From a virus, in IMG/VR virus record IMGVR_UViG_3300035698_028676, positions 1 through 64,000 of that record: 64,000 nucleotides of DNA; one strand, 5' to 3'. Both the position numbers and the translations under genes were made by a program. Position 1 is the stretch's first letter, and each line of letters opens with the position of its first letter. Under the pieces are notes generated by a model. That model worked only from the letters and a program-made list of their open reading frames with translations. It was not told where the DNA came from and did no database searches. Below are positions 51,274-60,230 of this stretch, piece by piece.

Positions 51274-51516
51274 TTACCTCCTTTCTCCAAAGTGCATTAT
51301 CTTTGATAATTTTCCATTGGATTTACTTTTTATAGTCCAATGGTGGTCGGATTTTGTCCGGCCCGACTTTGTCGTGACGGCTCTGCCGACTCCATTGGAT
51401 TTAATCTCCTCAGTTTTAACCTTTAAGCTTACCTTTTTAATCCCTCTCCAATCTGTCCATTCTTTCGTAGCAAAACATAACGCCCTCTGTTTGCTTTTAT
51501 ATTTTGAACAAGGCAT
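51274..51516 (-). CDS. hypothetical basic protein, 80 aa
   Basis: Start at ATG 51516 (GGGAGG 9 nt upstream). MPCSKYKSKQRALCFATKEW recalls a short N-terminal motif in small archaeal-virus proteins. It contains a GC-rich mobile-looking palindrome encoding GVGRAV (51376-51390). Confidence 0.5.
   Translation of the reverse strand: MPCSKYKSKQRALCFATKEWTDWRGIKKVSLKVKTEEIKSNGVGRAVTTKSGRTKSDHHWTIKSKSNGKLSKIMHFGERR
51376..51390. repeat. GACGGCTCTGCCGAC palindromic repeat, copy 1
   Basis: GC-rich palindrome core CGGCTCTGCCG in an AT-rich genome. Repeated at 61711-61725 and, as CGGCAGAGCCG, at 62043-62057. Here it lies inside a coding sequence. Confidence 0.65.
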
Positions 51517-51546
51517 TTTAAATATCCCTCCTAAAAAATCCAAAGC

Positions 51547-51570
51547 ACGAGCCCGTAGGCCCGCACTTTT
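51547..51570 (-). other. stable RNA hairpin with UACG tetraloop
   Basis: On minus-strand RNA a 10-bp stem (with three G-U pairs) closes a UACG loop, the UNCG type that is unusually stable. Between the 1828-aa stop and the 80-aa start. Confidence 0.5.
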
Positions 51571-51615
51571 TCCTCTGGACAAGTGGCTGAGGACCACTAA
51601 GAATAGAGTGTAATA

Positions 51616-54600
51616 TCATATCCATTTTACCCTACCAACTTTTTTTGTTTGTGACTTTCTTTTCTTAATACCTTTAGCTGTGATAGCAGCGAACTCTCCC
51701 TTTGTAGATATTCTAGCTTTTCTTTTCTGGATGAATGTTGATGGCTTTTTGACTTCTTTACCTTTTACTATTCTGCCCCTGTATTCTTTCTTAAGTTCAG
51801 CTCTAGATATTGGGGCCAGATTTAGTGTACCTTCAATTCCTTTCCCCTTCTTTAATCTAAATGAAACTGATGCATCGGATTTTGTTTCTTTTCTACCTAA
51901 AGCTAAAGCTTCCCCTTCTGATAATGCGAATGGAGTTACATCTTCCCACTTCCCTCCTCTTTTAACTTCAACTTCATAACCTCGTTTAACTTTGGTCTTT
52001 GATTTAGTTTTGGGGATTCTAACTTTTACTTTCCCTAAATCAGGTATAATTATAACTGGAGGTACTGGTTTTGGTGGAGATGGCGACGGGCTTGGCGATG
52101 GTGAAGGCGAAGGACTAGGGCTAGGACTAGGACTTGGGCTTGGACTTGGACTAGGTGATGGACTAGGAGAAGGACTAGGACTAGGAGAAGGACTAGTAGT
52201 TATGCTAGGACTAGGTGAAGGACTAGGTGAAGGACTAGGTGAAGGTGAAGGACTAGGGCTTGGACTAGTAGTTATACTAGGACTAGGCGAAGGGCTAGGA
52301 GAAGGTCTAGGTCTAGGGGAAGGAGAAGGTGATGGCTTAAACTTAATTACAGGAGAAGGACTAGATACTGAAGATATTTTAATTAGTGAAGAAGGACTAG
52401 CCGCAGTTGAAGGCCTAGTGCTAGGAGAGCTTAAAGTAGATGTAGTAATTTTCGCCTCTGAAGGAATAGTTATTGGACTAACAACACGTCCAGTAAATGA
52501 AGTTTTTACAGGAGTCTTCAATGAGCTAGTAACATCAATTTTTATTCCAGATAAATATGCAGCCCTACTAGTATCAAGTTCTCCAAACAATGTCCCTACA
52601 TCTTCCGCAGCCCAATCTAATTTTCTATATTTTTCAAATAATTTATCTGCCCTTACCCCTTCAGCCTTAGTCCCAACTGTAGGATTAAAAACTTTGCTTT
52701 CTGCTAAACTTTTACCTATGGCGTAAGTATCAACAACATCTTTAGAACGATGCATAGGTGGCTCTATTATCTTCTTTCCAGTTAAAGGATCTTCCCACCA
52801 AGTGGCAGAAGCTCCAGCCTTTCTTATTAACTGTTCATATTCTGTTTGAGAAGCAACTCCTTCAACCTTTGTAGTAGGTCTATATTCCTCAAATCCATAT
52901 CTGAAACCTTTAGATAATTCTACTAAAGAAGTAGGATCATCATGATATTTTAATTCTATGCTCTTCTCTCCTTTAACATAAACTCCCATACCTTGTGCAT
53001 CATCTATTACTTCAGCAGTACTAGAACCTTTCCTTCTTAATTCCTCTGCAGCCTTTTCTCCCCATTTCCCAGCAGCAGTCTTAGAATTAAATTCTATTTC
53101 AATATCTCCAGGGGTTCTTTTAAACTCTAATTTTCTTTGAGCAATATCTGAGAAAGAACCATAAACTCTTTCATATGCTCCTTTATCTTTTTTCAAAAGT
53201 TTAAGTACAACCTTAATTTCATCTTTATCTAATGATTTAGTCTCTGTAGGAAACTTTTCTAAAAAACTACTTTTCTGCTCTCTTAGTAAATTTAATACAT
53301 CTTTAGTTATTTCTATCTTTTTTATACCTTGAGTACTGACCCCTAAAGCCTTTAGCACAGGTTTTTGAGTTAATACTTCTGCTTCTAATGCAGTCCCTGG
53401 ATAACTAGCAATATTTTTCTTAGACCATTCTGGGAATGCCATTCTTTTTACACCTGGTAATTTTTCTACTCCTGGAGTTCCAATTGCAACCCCTCTTTTA
53501 GTCCATCCTATTAAAGGTTTTACTACCCCCTCTTCTGGCTCAAGATAAAACCCCCTATAAAGAGATTCAGGTTCGGTAAATCTCGCAGCCTCAATCATTT
53601 CTACATCTTTTACCGCTTTAATAGTTTTTGGGAGTAAAGGAGACTCTGTACGAATAATTGCCTTTTTATCTGTAAGAATTTGTTGATAATCCCTGACCCT
53701 TATGCCATCTACTTCTTTTATAACATCTAATCTTTGTCCTCTGTATCCTATATCAACAACATCTGTTTTAGTGGCTGTATCGACAATTTTAACCTGTCTA
53801 CCAGTATTATCTATTTTTAAAACATTAGGATCTTTACCCTCGGCCTTATAGTTCTTTCTAGCTATTCTTAAAGCTTTCTTCGCAAACTCCCCAACTTTTT
53901 CTTTTACTAAAAAATAAACATCGGCATCACCAGGATTTCTAAAACTTCCTTTTGGAAGTTGCATTTTGACTGCCGCAGTACCTCCTAAATATCCTCCTTC
54001 CTTAGTAGCTGCCTTCGCCACATCTAATTGTAATTTATTTAATGTATCTAATGCCCTTGGCACTTTAACCTCAACATTACCATACTTCAAAAACTTTCCT
54101 GCTCCAGAGGCACCAACCCCCATAAGAACAAAATCTTTTGCGGCAGCTCCAGTCATTTTTCCCGCTTGAAAATAATCTTCTGCATCTCTTACATTTTTAT
54201 ATGTCTCTGCTCCATAAGTAACACCAAATCCTACTCCTGCTCCTAAAGTTCCAACATCTGCAGCAACACCTGCAACTTGAGCACCTTTTGTTCCAGCAAC
54301 GAGCCCACCTACTGTTCTAAATCCAAGACCTGCAGCCTTTACTCCAACCCCTAACCCATAACCTGCACCAATAAGAGCGACTTGTTTTAATGGTTTTTCT
54401 ATAACATCCTCTGCAATCCCTATACCAACTCCAGTTATAAAACCACCACCTTTAGCGACTACCTCAGGAACTCCTTTGTCAAGAAACGACGCTGTTGTCT
54501 CTTCAGATTTTATGGCTGCTTCCTCAAATGTAGTTGGTAAATCTAGGCCTGTTTGTGTTTCCACTACAGTCATACCAGTTCCAAATCCCTTTGCAAATGG

Positions 54601-57102
54601 ATCTGTTATCCCTCCCCTAAGCCCTTCGCTTATATCACCAAAAAAGCCTGGTATCTCTTTTGCTGTTTTAACTATCTTATCAGCTGCAACTGCAGGTCCA
54701 AGATAAGCTGCTTCAGTATAAGGTTTAGCTGCATCTTGAATCCTTTCATTTGCTAAAAGTGGGGCTAATGCCGTATCTATTACAATAGGAGCTACTGTTT
54801 CTTTTATTACTGGAGCTACGACTTCAGTTATCTTATCAGCTGCAACTGTAGTCCCAAGATAAGCTGCTTCGACATAAGGTTTAACTGCATCTTTAATTAT
54901 ACTTCCAGTTAACATAGAGCCCAAAGCTGTTTCTTTTATCAATGGGGTTACGACTTCAGCTATCTTATCGGCTGCAATTGAAGGTCCAAAAAAAGCTGCT
55001 TCAGTATAAGGTTTAGCTGCATCTTTAATTACACTTCCAGTTAACATAGAACCTAAAGCTGTCTCTTCTATTACTGGAGCTACTACTTTACTTATCTTAT
55101 CAGCTGCAACTGAAGGTCCAAGATATGCTGCTTCAACATAGGGTTTAGCTGCATCTTTAATTACTCTCCCAGTTAACATAGAACCTAAAGCTGTCTCTTT
55201 TATAGCTGAAGCTGTTACTTCAGTTATCTTATCAGCTGCAAGTGAAGGCCCAATGAAAGCTGTTTCAGTATAAGGTTTAGCTGAATCTTTAATTATTTTT
55301 GCAACTGAAAGTGAACTAATAGCCGTTCCTTTTATAGCTGGGACTATTGTTTCCTTAATAACTACTCCAGCTTCTTTAATTAATGGAACCGCTTTCTCTT
55401 CAACCCTTTTTCCTAACGATAATATAGATGTTGCTTTTTTTTCTACTGCACCTGCTACTGTTGTTCCAATATAATCTAAAGCATCTGCTCTAGCTTCTCC
55501 AACACCTGCTGTAAATTCTTTGACTGATGGGATTACCTTTTCTTTAATAACTACTCCAGTTCCTTTGATTACTGGAGCTACTTTTTCCTTAACATCTTTT
55601 CCTAAAGATAAAACAGATGTTGCTTTTTCTTCAACTGCATCTACTACTGTAGTCCCAATGTAGCTCAATGTATCTGATCTAACTTTTCCAAACTCTTTGA
55701 TTACTGGAATTACCTTTTCTTTAATAACCGGAGCTACAACTTCAGTTATTTTATCAGCCACAATTGAAGGTCCAAGATATGCTGTTCTAGTATAAGGATT
55801 AGCTGCTTCCCTGACTGCACTTGCAGTAGAAATAGATCCTATAGCGGTATCTCTTATAACTGGAGCTACTATTTTCGCAACTCTTCCACCCAAAGATATA
55901 CTTTCTGCCGTATCCGCAACTTTTGTTCCAATATAGTCTAGGGTATCTGCCCTTGCTTCTCTTATTGCTGGAATTATCTTTTCCTTATTAACCCATGTCT
56001 CTGCGGCTACAACTGACAAAGCACCAGTAGCTGCACCTAATCCTGCACCTAATGTTTCACCACTACCTTTTAAAACATCTTTAATAACCTTTGCCCCTAT
56101 TTCATTATACGCCTGTGGATTATAAAGTTTCCTATTTGTAAATGGAGTATAGACATCTCTTCCAGTTCCTGGAGTTGGTCTTCCTCCTTCGAACATCTCT
56201 CCATAAGTTTCTCTTGGTGTATTTCCGGTAAGCCTCTCCCATTGAGCAGCAGGAAAATTTGTTATCTTTTGTATTATAGTTTTTTTAGGAGCAGCTTCAA
56301 CTGACCATTGTGGGGCAGAAGGTAAAGGTGTTTTTTTAAATAATTCTGGATGAGATAATGCAAAGGCCGCCTGTCTATCTTGTGACATCTCTATTCCCTG
56401 TCTACCTACTGCTACAGGAATCTGAGTAGCCGTAGCAAGATCTGGAGAAGCTAAAGATTGCAATTCACCAGTAAGAACATCTTTATATGCAACCTGTGGC
56501 GCATCAAATTGTTGTCCATATCTTTCTTGTAAGCCCTCTAGAGACATGCTCGCCTGATCTGGCCCACCTGAAACACCAACAAGTTGTCCTTTATCATAAA
56601 TAAGATTAAACCCAGCCTCATTTAAATTTGATTTAAATTCGGACAAATCGCCCCGAGCCAACTTCTGTTCTGTTCTCATTTGAGAATCTCTTGGCGACCA
56701 ATCTGTTGTTGTTCCATATGGTGTAGAATATTCGTAGCCTAATACTTGCGTTACGTAGCCCTTCCCTAACTTTCCCATAATCGCCCTTGGAGCTATCCCT
56801 TTCTCTTTGGCATATTGCATTATCCCGGCAGGAGTTTTTTTAAATTCTTCAATTCTTTGTCCATAAGAAGCAACTTGTTCTTCATCTTGCGCTGCTTGTT
56901 GTGATTGTCCTGCTAACCTTTCTCTTTCAGACCTAACTGCCTGTTTCTTGGGAACTCCAGCTATTCCCTTTATAGCCCTAAGTGCCCTTTGTGTTCTTGT
57001 CTCAGGCAAAGCCGCCTGTCTAGATGCTATACCAGATTGAGCTCTAGCTATACCTTCTCTACTAGCTGCTACTTGAGCTTGTGCTTCCTGAATACTAACC
57101 AT
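51616..57102 (-). CDS. giant 1828-aa repeat protein with NTase-like and Ser-Pro regions
   Basis: Residues 1-90 form a coiled coil (QAQVAASREGIARAQSGIAS). About 430-805 carry 40-45-residue repeats (AADKITEVVAPVIKETALGS, SVIKDAAKPYTEAAFFGPS), then hydrophobic Gly/Ala-rich segments. About 1030-1160 has GGTAAVKMQLPKGSFRNPGD, ADVYF, a nucleotidyltransferase-like G-G-x...DxD pattern, and a second GDIEIEF is near 1336. A (SP)n linker at about 1584-1672 precedes a basic C-terminal domain. Candidate tape-measure, injected or scaffold protein. Confidence 0.6.
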   Translation of the reverse strand: MVSIQEAQAQVAASREGIARAQSGIASRQAALPETRTQRALRAIKGIAGVPKKQAVRSERERLAGQSQQAAQDEEQVASYGQRIEEFKKTPAGIMQYAKEKGIAPRAIMGKLGKGYVTQVLGYEYSTPYGTTTDWSPRDSQMRTEQKLARGDLSEFKSNLNEAGFNLIYDKGQLVGVSGGPDQASMSLEGLQERYGQQFDAPQVAYKDVLTGELQSLASPDLATATQIPVAVGRQGIEMSQDRQAAFALSHPELFKKTPLPSAPQWSVEAAPKKTIIQKITNFPAAQWERLTGNTPRETYGEMFEGGRPTPGTGRDVYTPFTNRKLYNPQAYNEIGAKVIKDVLKGSGETLGAGLGAATGALSVVAAETWVNKEKIIPAIREARADTLDYIGTKVADTAESISLGGRVAKIVAPVIRDTAIGSISTASAVREAANPYTRTAYLGPSIVADKITEVVAPVIKEKVIPVIKEFGKVRSDTLSYIGTTVVDAVEEKATSVLSLGKDVKEKVAPVIKGTGVVIKEKVIPSVKEFTAGVGEARADALDYIGTTVAGAVEKKATSILSLGKRVEEKAVPLIKEAGVVIKETIVPAIKGTAISSLSVAKIIKDSAKPYTETAFIGPSLAADKITEVTASAIKETALGSMLTGRVIKDAAKPYVEAAYLGPSVAADKISKVVAPVIEETALGSMLTGSVIKDAAKPYTEAAFFGPSIAADKIAEVVTPLIKETALGSMLTGSIIKDAVKPYVEAAYLGTTVAADKITEVVAPVIKETVAPIVIDTALAPLLANERIQDAAKPYTEAAYLGPAVAADKIVKTAKEIPGFFGDISEGLRGGITDPFAKGFGTGMTVVETQTGLDLPTTFEEAAIKSEETTASFLDKGVPEVVAKGGGFITGVGIGIAEDVIEKPLKQVALIGAGYGLGVGVKAAGLGFRTVGGLVAGTKGAQVAGVAADVGTLGAGVGFGVTYGAETYKNVRDAEDYFQAGKMTGAAAKDFVLMGVGASGAGKFLKYGNVEVKVPRALDTLNKLQLDVAKAATKEGGYLGGTAAVKMQLPKGSFRNPGDADVYFLVKEKVGEFAKKALRIARKNYKAEGKDPNVLKIDNTGRQVKIVDTATKTDVVDIGYRGQRLDVIKEVDGIRVRDYQQILTDKKAIIRTESPLLPKTIKAVKDVEMIEAARFTEPESLYRGFYLEPEEGVVKPLIGWTKRGVAIGTPGVEKLPGVKRMAFPEWSKKNIASYPGTALEAEVLTQKPVLKALGVSTQGIKKIEITKDVLNLLREQKSSFLEKFPTETKSLDKDEIKVVLKLLKKDKGAYERVYGSFSDIAQRKLEFKRTPGDIEIEFNSKTAAGKWGEKAAEELRRKGSSTAEVIDDAQGMGVYVKGEKSIELKYHDDPTSLVELSKGFRYGFEEYRPTTKVEGVASQTEYEQLIRKAGASATWWEDPLTGKKIIEPPMHRSKDVVDTYAIGKSLAESKVFNPTVGTKAEGVRADKLFEKYRKLDWAAEDVGTLFGELDTSRAAYLSGIKIDVTSSLKTPVKTSFTGRVVSPITIPSEAKITTSTLSSPSTRPSTAASPSSLIKISSVSSPSPVIKFKPSPSPSPRPRPSPSPSPSPSITTSPSPSPSPSPSPSPSPSPSPSITTSPSPSPSPSPSPSPSPSPSPSPSPSPSPSPSPSPSPSPSPPKPVPPVIIIPDLGKVKVRIPKTKSKTKVKRGYEVEVKRGGKWEDVTPFALSEGEALALGRKETKSDASVSFRLKKGKGIEGTLNLAPISRAELKKEYRGRIVKGKEVKKPSTFIQKRKARISTKGEFAAITAKGIKKRKSQTKKVGRVKWI
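52085..52345 (-). repeat. Ser-Pro coding tandem repeat
   Basis: Six-base SP repeats encode a flexible (SP)n linker with a few SITTSP interruptions. It is protein-coding low complexity, not CRISPR. Confidence 0.85.
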
Positions 57103-57121
57103 ACTAATTTGATAAAGTTAT

Positions 57122-57502
57122 CTAGTAACTTATTATCCCCCTTCTTACTTTTCTACGCATTTGTACATTTGGCGTTAGATTAATTTTAGGTGCAACTGGT
57201 GCTACTTTTACTGATACTGTACTAAATGTAATTCCATCTTTAACTATTGGCTCTTGTGGAATACTATTATATGTATTCAAATCATCAAGATATTTATTGA
57301 TAGTTGTAAGATTCTTTTTTGCCATAACTCCACCTTTCCTTACATCTTTCATATAGCTTCTATCTTCTTGTCTAGCAACTCTATTCTGCATTCCCCCATG
57401 TAATTGTGCTTTAGAGTATTTAAGTGGATGGTCTAATTGTGCAAAATAATTTCTCCTTTCAATTATTTGTAATTTCAAGTTTTCTGCTTGTGTTTTATCC
57501 AT
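57122..57502 (-). CDS. hypothetical protein, 126 aa
   Basis: Helical and basic N-terminus (LQIIERRNYFAQLDHPLKYS), then a beta-like C-terminus (KDGITFSTVSVKVAPVAPKI). It precedes the 1828-aa gene and overlaps the 56-aa gene by one base (TAATG). No family recognised. Confidence 0.5.
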   Translation of the reverse strand: MDKTQAENLKLQIIERRNYFAQLDHPLKYSKAQLHGGMQNRVARQEDRSYMKDVRKGGVMAKKNLTTINKYLDDLNTYNSIPQEPIVKDGITFSTVSVKVAPVAPKINLTPNVQMRRKVRRGIISY

Positions 57503-57672
57503 TATATTTTACCTCCATTGTATTTGTTTTTAAATATAATATCTTTCCCTATGTCGTCTATACTAAAAGTATCTTTTCCTGGAGTGTCCCTAGGAGCAAC
57601 ATCTGTTATTTTAAATTTTATACTAACTACGTTTTTATCATATAAATTATTCCTATTGATATATTTCTTCAT
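57502..57672 (-). CDS. operon-leading short protein, 56 aa
   Basis: First gene after class B promoter copy 3. MKKYINRNNLYDKNVVSIKF, KITDVAPRDTPGKDTFSIDD. It shares LYD and KNVV.xKFxITD with the 81-aa protein heading the 49-kb operon. Internal GGAGG precedes the next gene. Confidence 0.5.
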   Translation of the reverse strand: MKKYINRNNLYDKNVVSIKFKITDVAPRDTPGKDTFSIDDIGKDIIFKNKYNGGKI

Positions 57673-57681
57673 ATTACTAAT

Positions 57682-57719
57682 ATTACTAGTAATTCTTTAT
57701 ATTTAAATGTTGCGTTAAT
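57682..57719 (-). promoter_or_regulatory. class B (late-type) promoter, copy 3
   Basis: Identical 38 bp to copies 1 and 2. The TATA (about 57697-57708) is 24 nt from ATG 57672. It abuts the 42-bp array to its right. Confidence 0.85.
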
Positions 57720-57861
57720 TGTGCTAGCACAATTATCCACTGCTGAAAAGCAGCTGTTAATCGAGTTAACTCGATTAGCCATTACGTAAACGTAACTGTT
57801 AATCGTGTAAACATAATTAGTAATTATAAATAAACAACTATTAATCATTAGTCTCCCGACC
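57716..57861. repeat. 42-bp period array of nested dyads
   Basis: TAAT starts recur at 57716, 57758, 57800 and 57842, exactly 42 bp apart. Unit 1 begins TAATTGTGCTAGCACAATTA and unit 2 TAATCGAGTTAACTCGATTA, both perfect 20-bp palindromes. Unit 3 is imperfect and unit 4 mostly degenerate. At offset 24 units 1 and 2 hold a second stem (CTGCT-GAAA-AGCAG and TTACG-TAAA-CGTAA). Upstream of class B promoter copy 3. Confidence 0.85.
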
Positions 57862-57864
57862 AGT

Positions 57865-57905
57865 CATAAAAAATAAAAAAATATAAAAGGTGGGTTAATC
57901 CCACC
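57865..57905 (-). terminator. hairpin plus U-rich tract
   Basis: GGTGGG-ATTAA-CCCACC (57905-57889) followed on the minus strand by T-rich sequence, 31 nt after the S-layer-like stop. Confidence 0.7.
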
Positions 57906-57936
57906 CCTTATATAATAAGAAATCGTTTCTGTTTAT

Positions 57937-60117
57937 CTAAATAATAACCTTCTCGCCATCAGCGATATTGATATTATTACTTAATAGATATTGGATACCT
58001 CTTGTAGTATCTTCTGCGTTATAACCTGCAACTACTGTTGCAAATTGACCCTCACCCATATCGAATGTCTGAATCAATACTTTCCCGGCTACAACTCCTG
58101 TAATCGCTGTGAATTCTGCTCCACATGCTTTACCGCCTAGTAAGCTAGCTGATACTGTATTAATACAACTTCCTCCGACAACAATGATATTCTTACCTGA
58201 AGCTGCTGCTAAATTAGCATCAGTTATCTTCGCGATACCTAACTCTGCAGCTGTTGGTTTAACAACGGTTGCGTTGGACGCAACTGTATCTTCCTCACTA
58301 CCTAGTACTGAAACCTGGGCGTATAATTGTTCACTAGGAACTTTGAATACAACCTTATCGTCATCAGCATTATTCTGTGGGCTCTCTACAATAGTACCAT
58401 AATAATCCATTACATCATTATCATATTTTCCAATAGATTTACCATCAACTTTCACATCACTAGATGCTGCATCCTCTTCTATAGTCCCAAGATATGTATT
58501 ATTGCCTCCTAGAGAAATTTCAATATTACTATTTTTATAACTCCCTGTTATAGATAATGTATCTCCACCTGCGGAAATTCCAATTACCATTTCAGTTTCA
58601 TCTGCAATTAAATCTGCAATATCAATGTAAGAGTTTTTTACAGTCACCAATGCGGCTTCTGCTGCTGTTACATCTGCTTCTGCTGTCACTACTGCTGCTT
58701 GTGTAATAGAATTATTCGTCACAAGTACTGTGGCCTCCGCATTTGTTAATGCAAGTTCTGCTGCTGTTACATTTGCTTCTGCTGTTGTTACTGCTGATAT
58801 ATCAATATTCGCGTATCGTACCGGCTTTCCAGTAGAATAATCTTCCGCTAAATCCATATAATAAACTTGTAAAAGTCCGTTACCAGAATTCTGCAGATAT
58901 AATGTATCTGTCTCTATATCATCTTTTAGTAAAAAAGAATCTTCGTTATTACCCTTAATAACCATAACATCTACATCACTAATTCTTGCTCCATTTCCGC
59001 TAGAACTTCCATTCTCATACATATCAATATTATCGAAGTAAACTTCGTAATCATGATAATCTACATCAGTTAAGCTATCAAAACTCACTGTTGCAAAATC
59101 GTTTGGGAAAATGTATTCTCCTCCTTCATAAACAACATCATCTTCTTCGTCAACTTGTCTTAAGTCATACCTAACACCAATCCATCCATCTTCACTTCCA
59201 GGATTAGATATACTCCAAACCCACTCTGGGTCATCGTTATCTTGTCCTATAAATGCATCTCCATCGGAATATTCCTCAGAAATATCTCCTCCAGCATAGA
59301 TTTCAACTTTGCTAGTTCTAGTATCAGAATCTGTATAGTAAACGTCGTCTACTTTAACCTCTACTCCATTAATAGTCTTTTTCTTACCTTCTTTGATAAG
59401 AACTCCATTAATAAATGCACTGTCATCATAAATACTATCTATTGTTAATGAAACTCCATTAACTGTAGTAGTAGCCCCTTCTGCAAGAAAAATCTTTTCT
59501 GCGTTAGTTACTGTAATAGAATTACTATCTATATCTTCAATAAGATATTCATCTCCAAGAATTGATACCTCTAAAGACTCTGCATCTGTATCACCTAGTT
59601 CTCTAACATTTTTAACAAAGACATCTTCCTCAAATATAAGCTTATATTCTAGGCCTTTATCATTTGTCAAAACTACATCTTCAAAATCGTTATTGTCTAA
59701 AGTAGTCTGAATTTTAAGATCACCGATTGCAAGCTCTTCATGAACATTATAGCTATCTGTGTTGTCTCCATCGTTCCACTCTATTTTACCATCAAATAAA
59801 GAAGGAATTTTGTTATCAGTTAACGTAGATTTAATCTTCCCACTCAAACCTAATCCAAGCTCTGCTTCATCCTCAGTGACTCCTGCAGAAAAAATCCTTT
59901 CAAGTTCTTCTGGGATAATAATTGTATCTGCCAAACTATTTACTAAACTATCCGCTGCTGTAGAATCTGTCGCTGCTGCGCTAACACCATAGACAACTGC
60001 TACATTAGCTTCATTGTTATTAGTAAATGGAATTGGATATACTCCTGCTGAAACTAACATCATACTTATTAAAAATAGACTAAGAAATCCTGTCGTCTTT
60101 TTAAATGTTTTTTTCAT
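57937..60117 (-). CDS. S-layer-like protein
   Basis: A 726-aa protein. Signal peptide (TTGFLSLFLISMMLVSAGVY), then VVYGVSAAATDSTAADSLVN, a long acidic beta-rich body and the C-terminal SGKNIIVVGGSCINTVSASL, CGAEFTAITG, VAGYNAEDTTRGIQYLL. I recall this N- and C-terminal combination from S-layer proteins of small-genome archaea, where they form the cell coat. An insert at about 440-500 repeats VTAAEAALVTxxN. Class A-like promoter upstream. Confidence 0.7.
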   Translation of the reverse strand: MKKTFKKTTGFLSLFLISMMLVSAGVYPIPFTNNNEANVAVVYGVSAAATDSTAADSLVNSLADTIIIPEELERIFSAGVTEDEAELGLGLSGKIKSTLTDNKIPSLFDGKIEWNDGDNTDSYNVHEELAIGDLKIQTTLDNNDFEDVVLTNDKGLEYKLIFEEDVFVKNVRELGDTDAESLEVSILGDEYLIEDIDSNSITVTNAEKIFLAEGATTTVNGVSLTIDSIYDDSAFINGVLIKEGKKKTINGVEVKVDDVYYTDSDTRTSKVEIYAGGDISEEYSDGDAFIGQDNDDPEWVWSISNPGSEDGWIGVRYDLRQVDEEDDVVYEGGEYIFPNDFATVSFDSLTDVDYHDYEVYFDNIDMYENGSSSGNGARISDVDVMVIKGNNEDSFLLKDDIETDTLYLQNSGNGLLQVYYMDLAEDYSTGKPVRYANIDISAVTTAEANVTAAELALTNAEATVLVTNNSITQAAVVTAEADVTAAEAALVTVKNSYIDIADLIADETEMVIGISAGGDTLSITGSYKNSNIEISLGGNNTYLGTIEEDAASSDVKVDGKSIGKYDNDVMDYYGTIVESPQNNADDDKVVFKVPSEQLYAQVSVLGSEEDTVASNATVVKPTAAELGIAKITDANLAAASGKNIIVVGGSCINTVSASLLGGKACGAEFTAITGVVAGKVLIQTFDMGEGQFATVVAGYNAEDTTRGIQYLLSNNINIADGEKVII

Positions 60118-60230
60118 TTTATTTTAAACCCCCTTTCATTATTATAATTTTTAAATTTAATACCATTATATATATTTTACATACTATACCCTACAGAGTA
60201 TTTTATGCGTGATTATATCAGACAACTTTC

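Noticed and set aside
52085-52345. Short regular repeats resembling a CRISPR-like or satellite array
   Set aside because: The period is six bases and in-frame for Ser-Pro in a very long minus-strand gene; there are no unique spacers.
51992-52726. 244-aa Gly/Glu-rich plus-strand frame
   Set aside because: It is antisense to the Ser-Pro linker; low-complexity coding DNA leaves an open opposite frame. No promoter or ribosome site precedes it.
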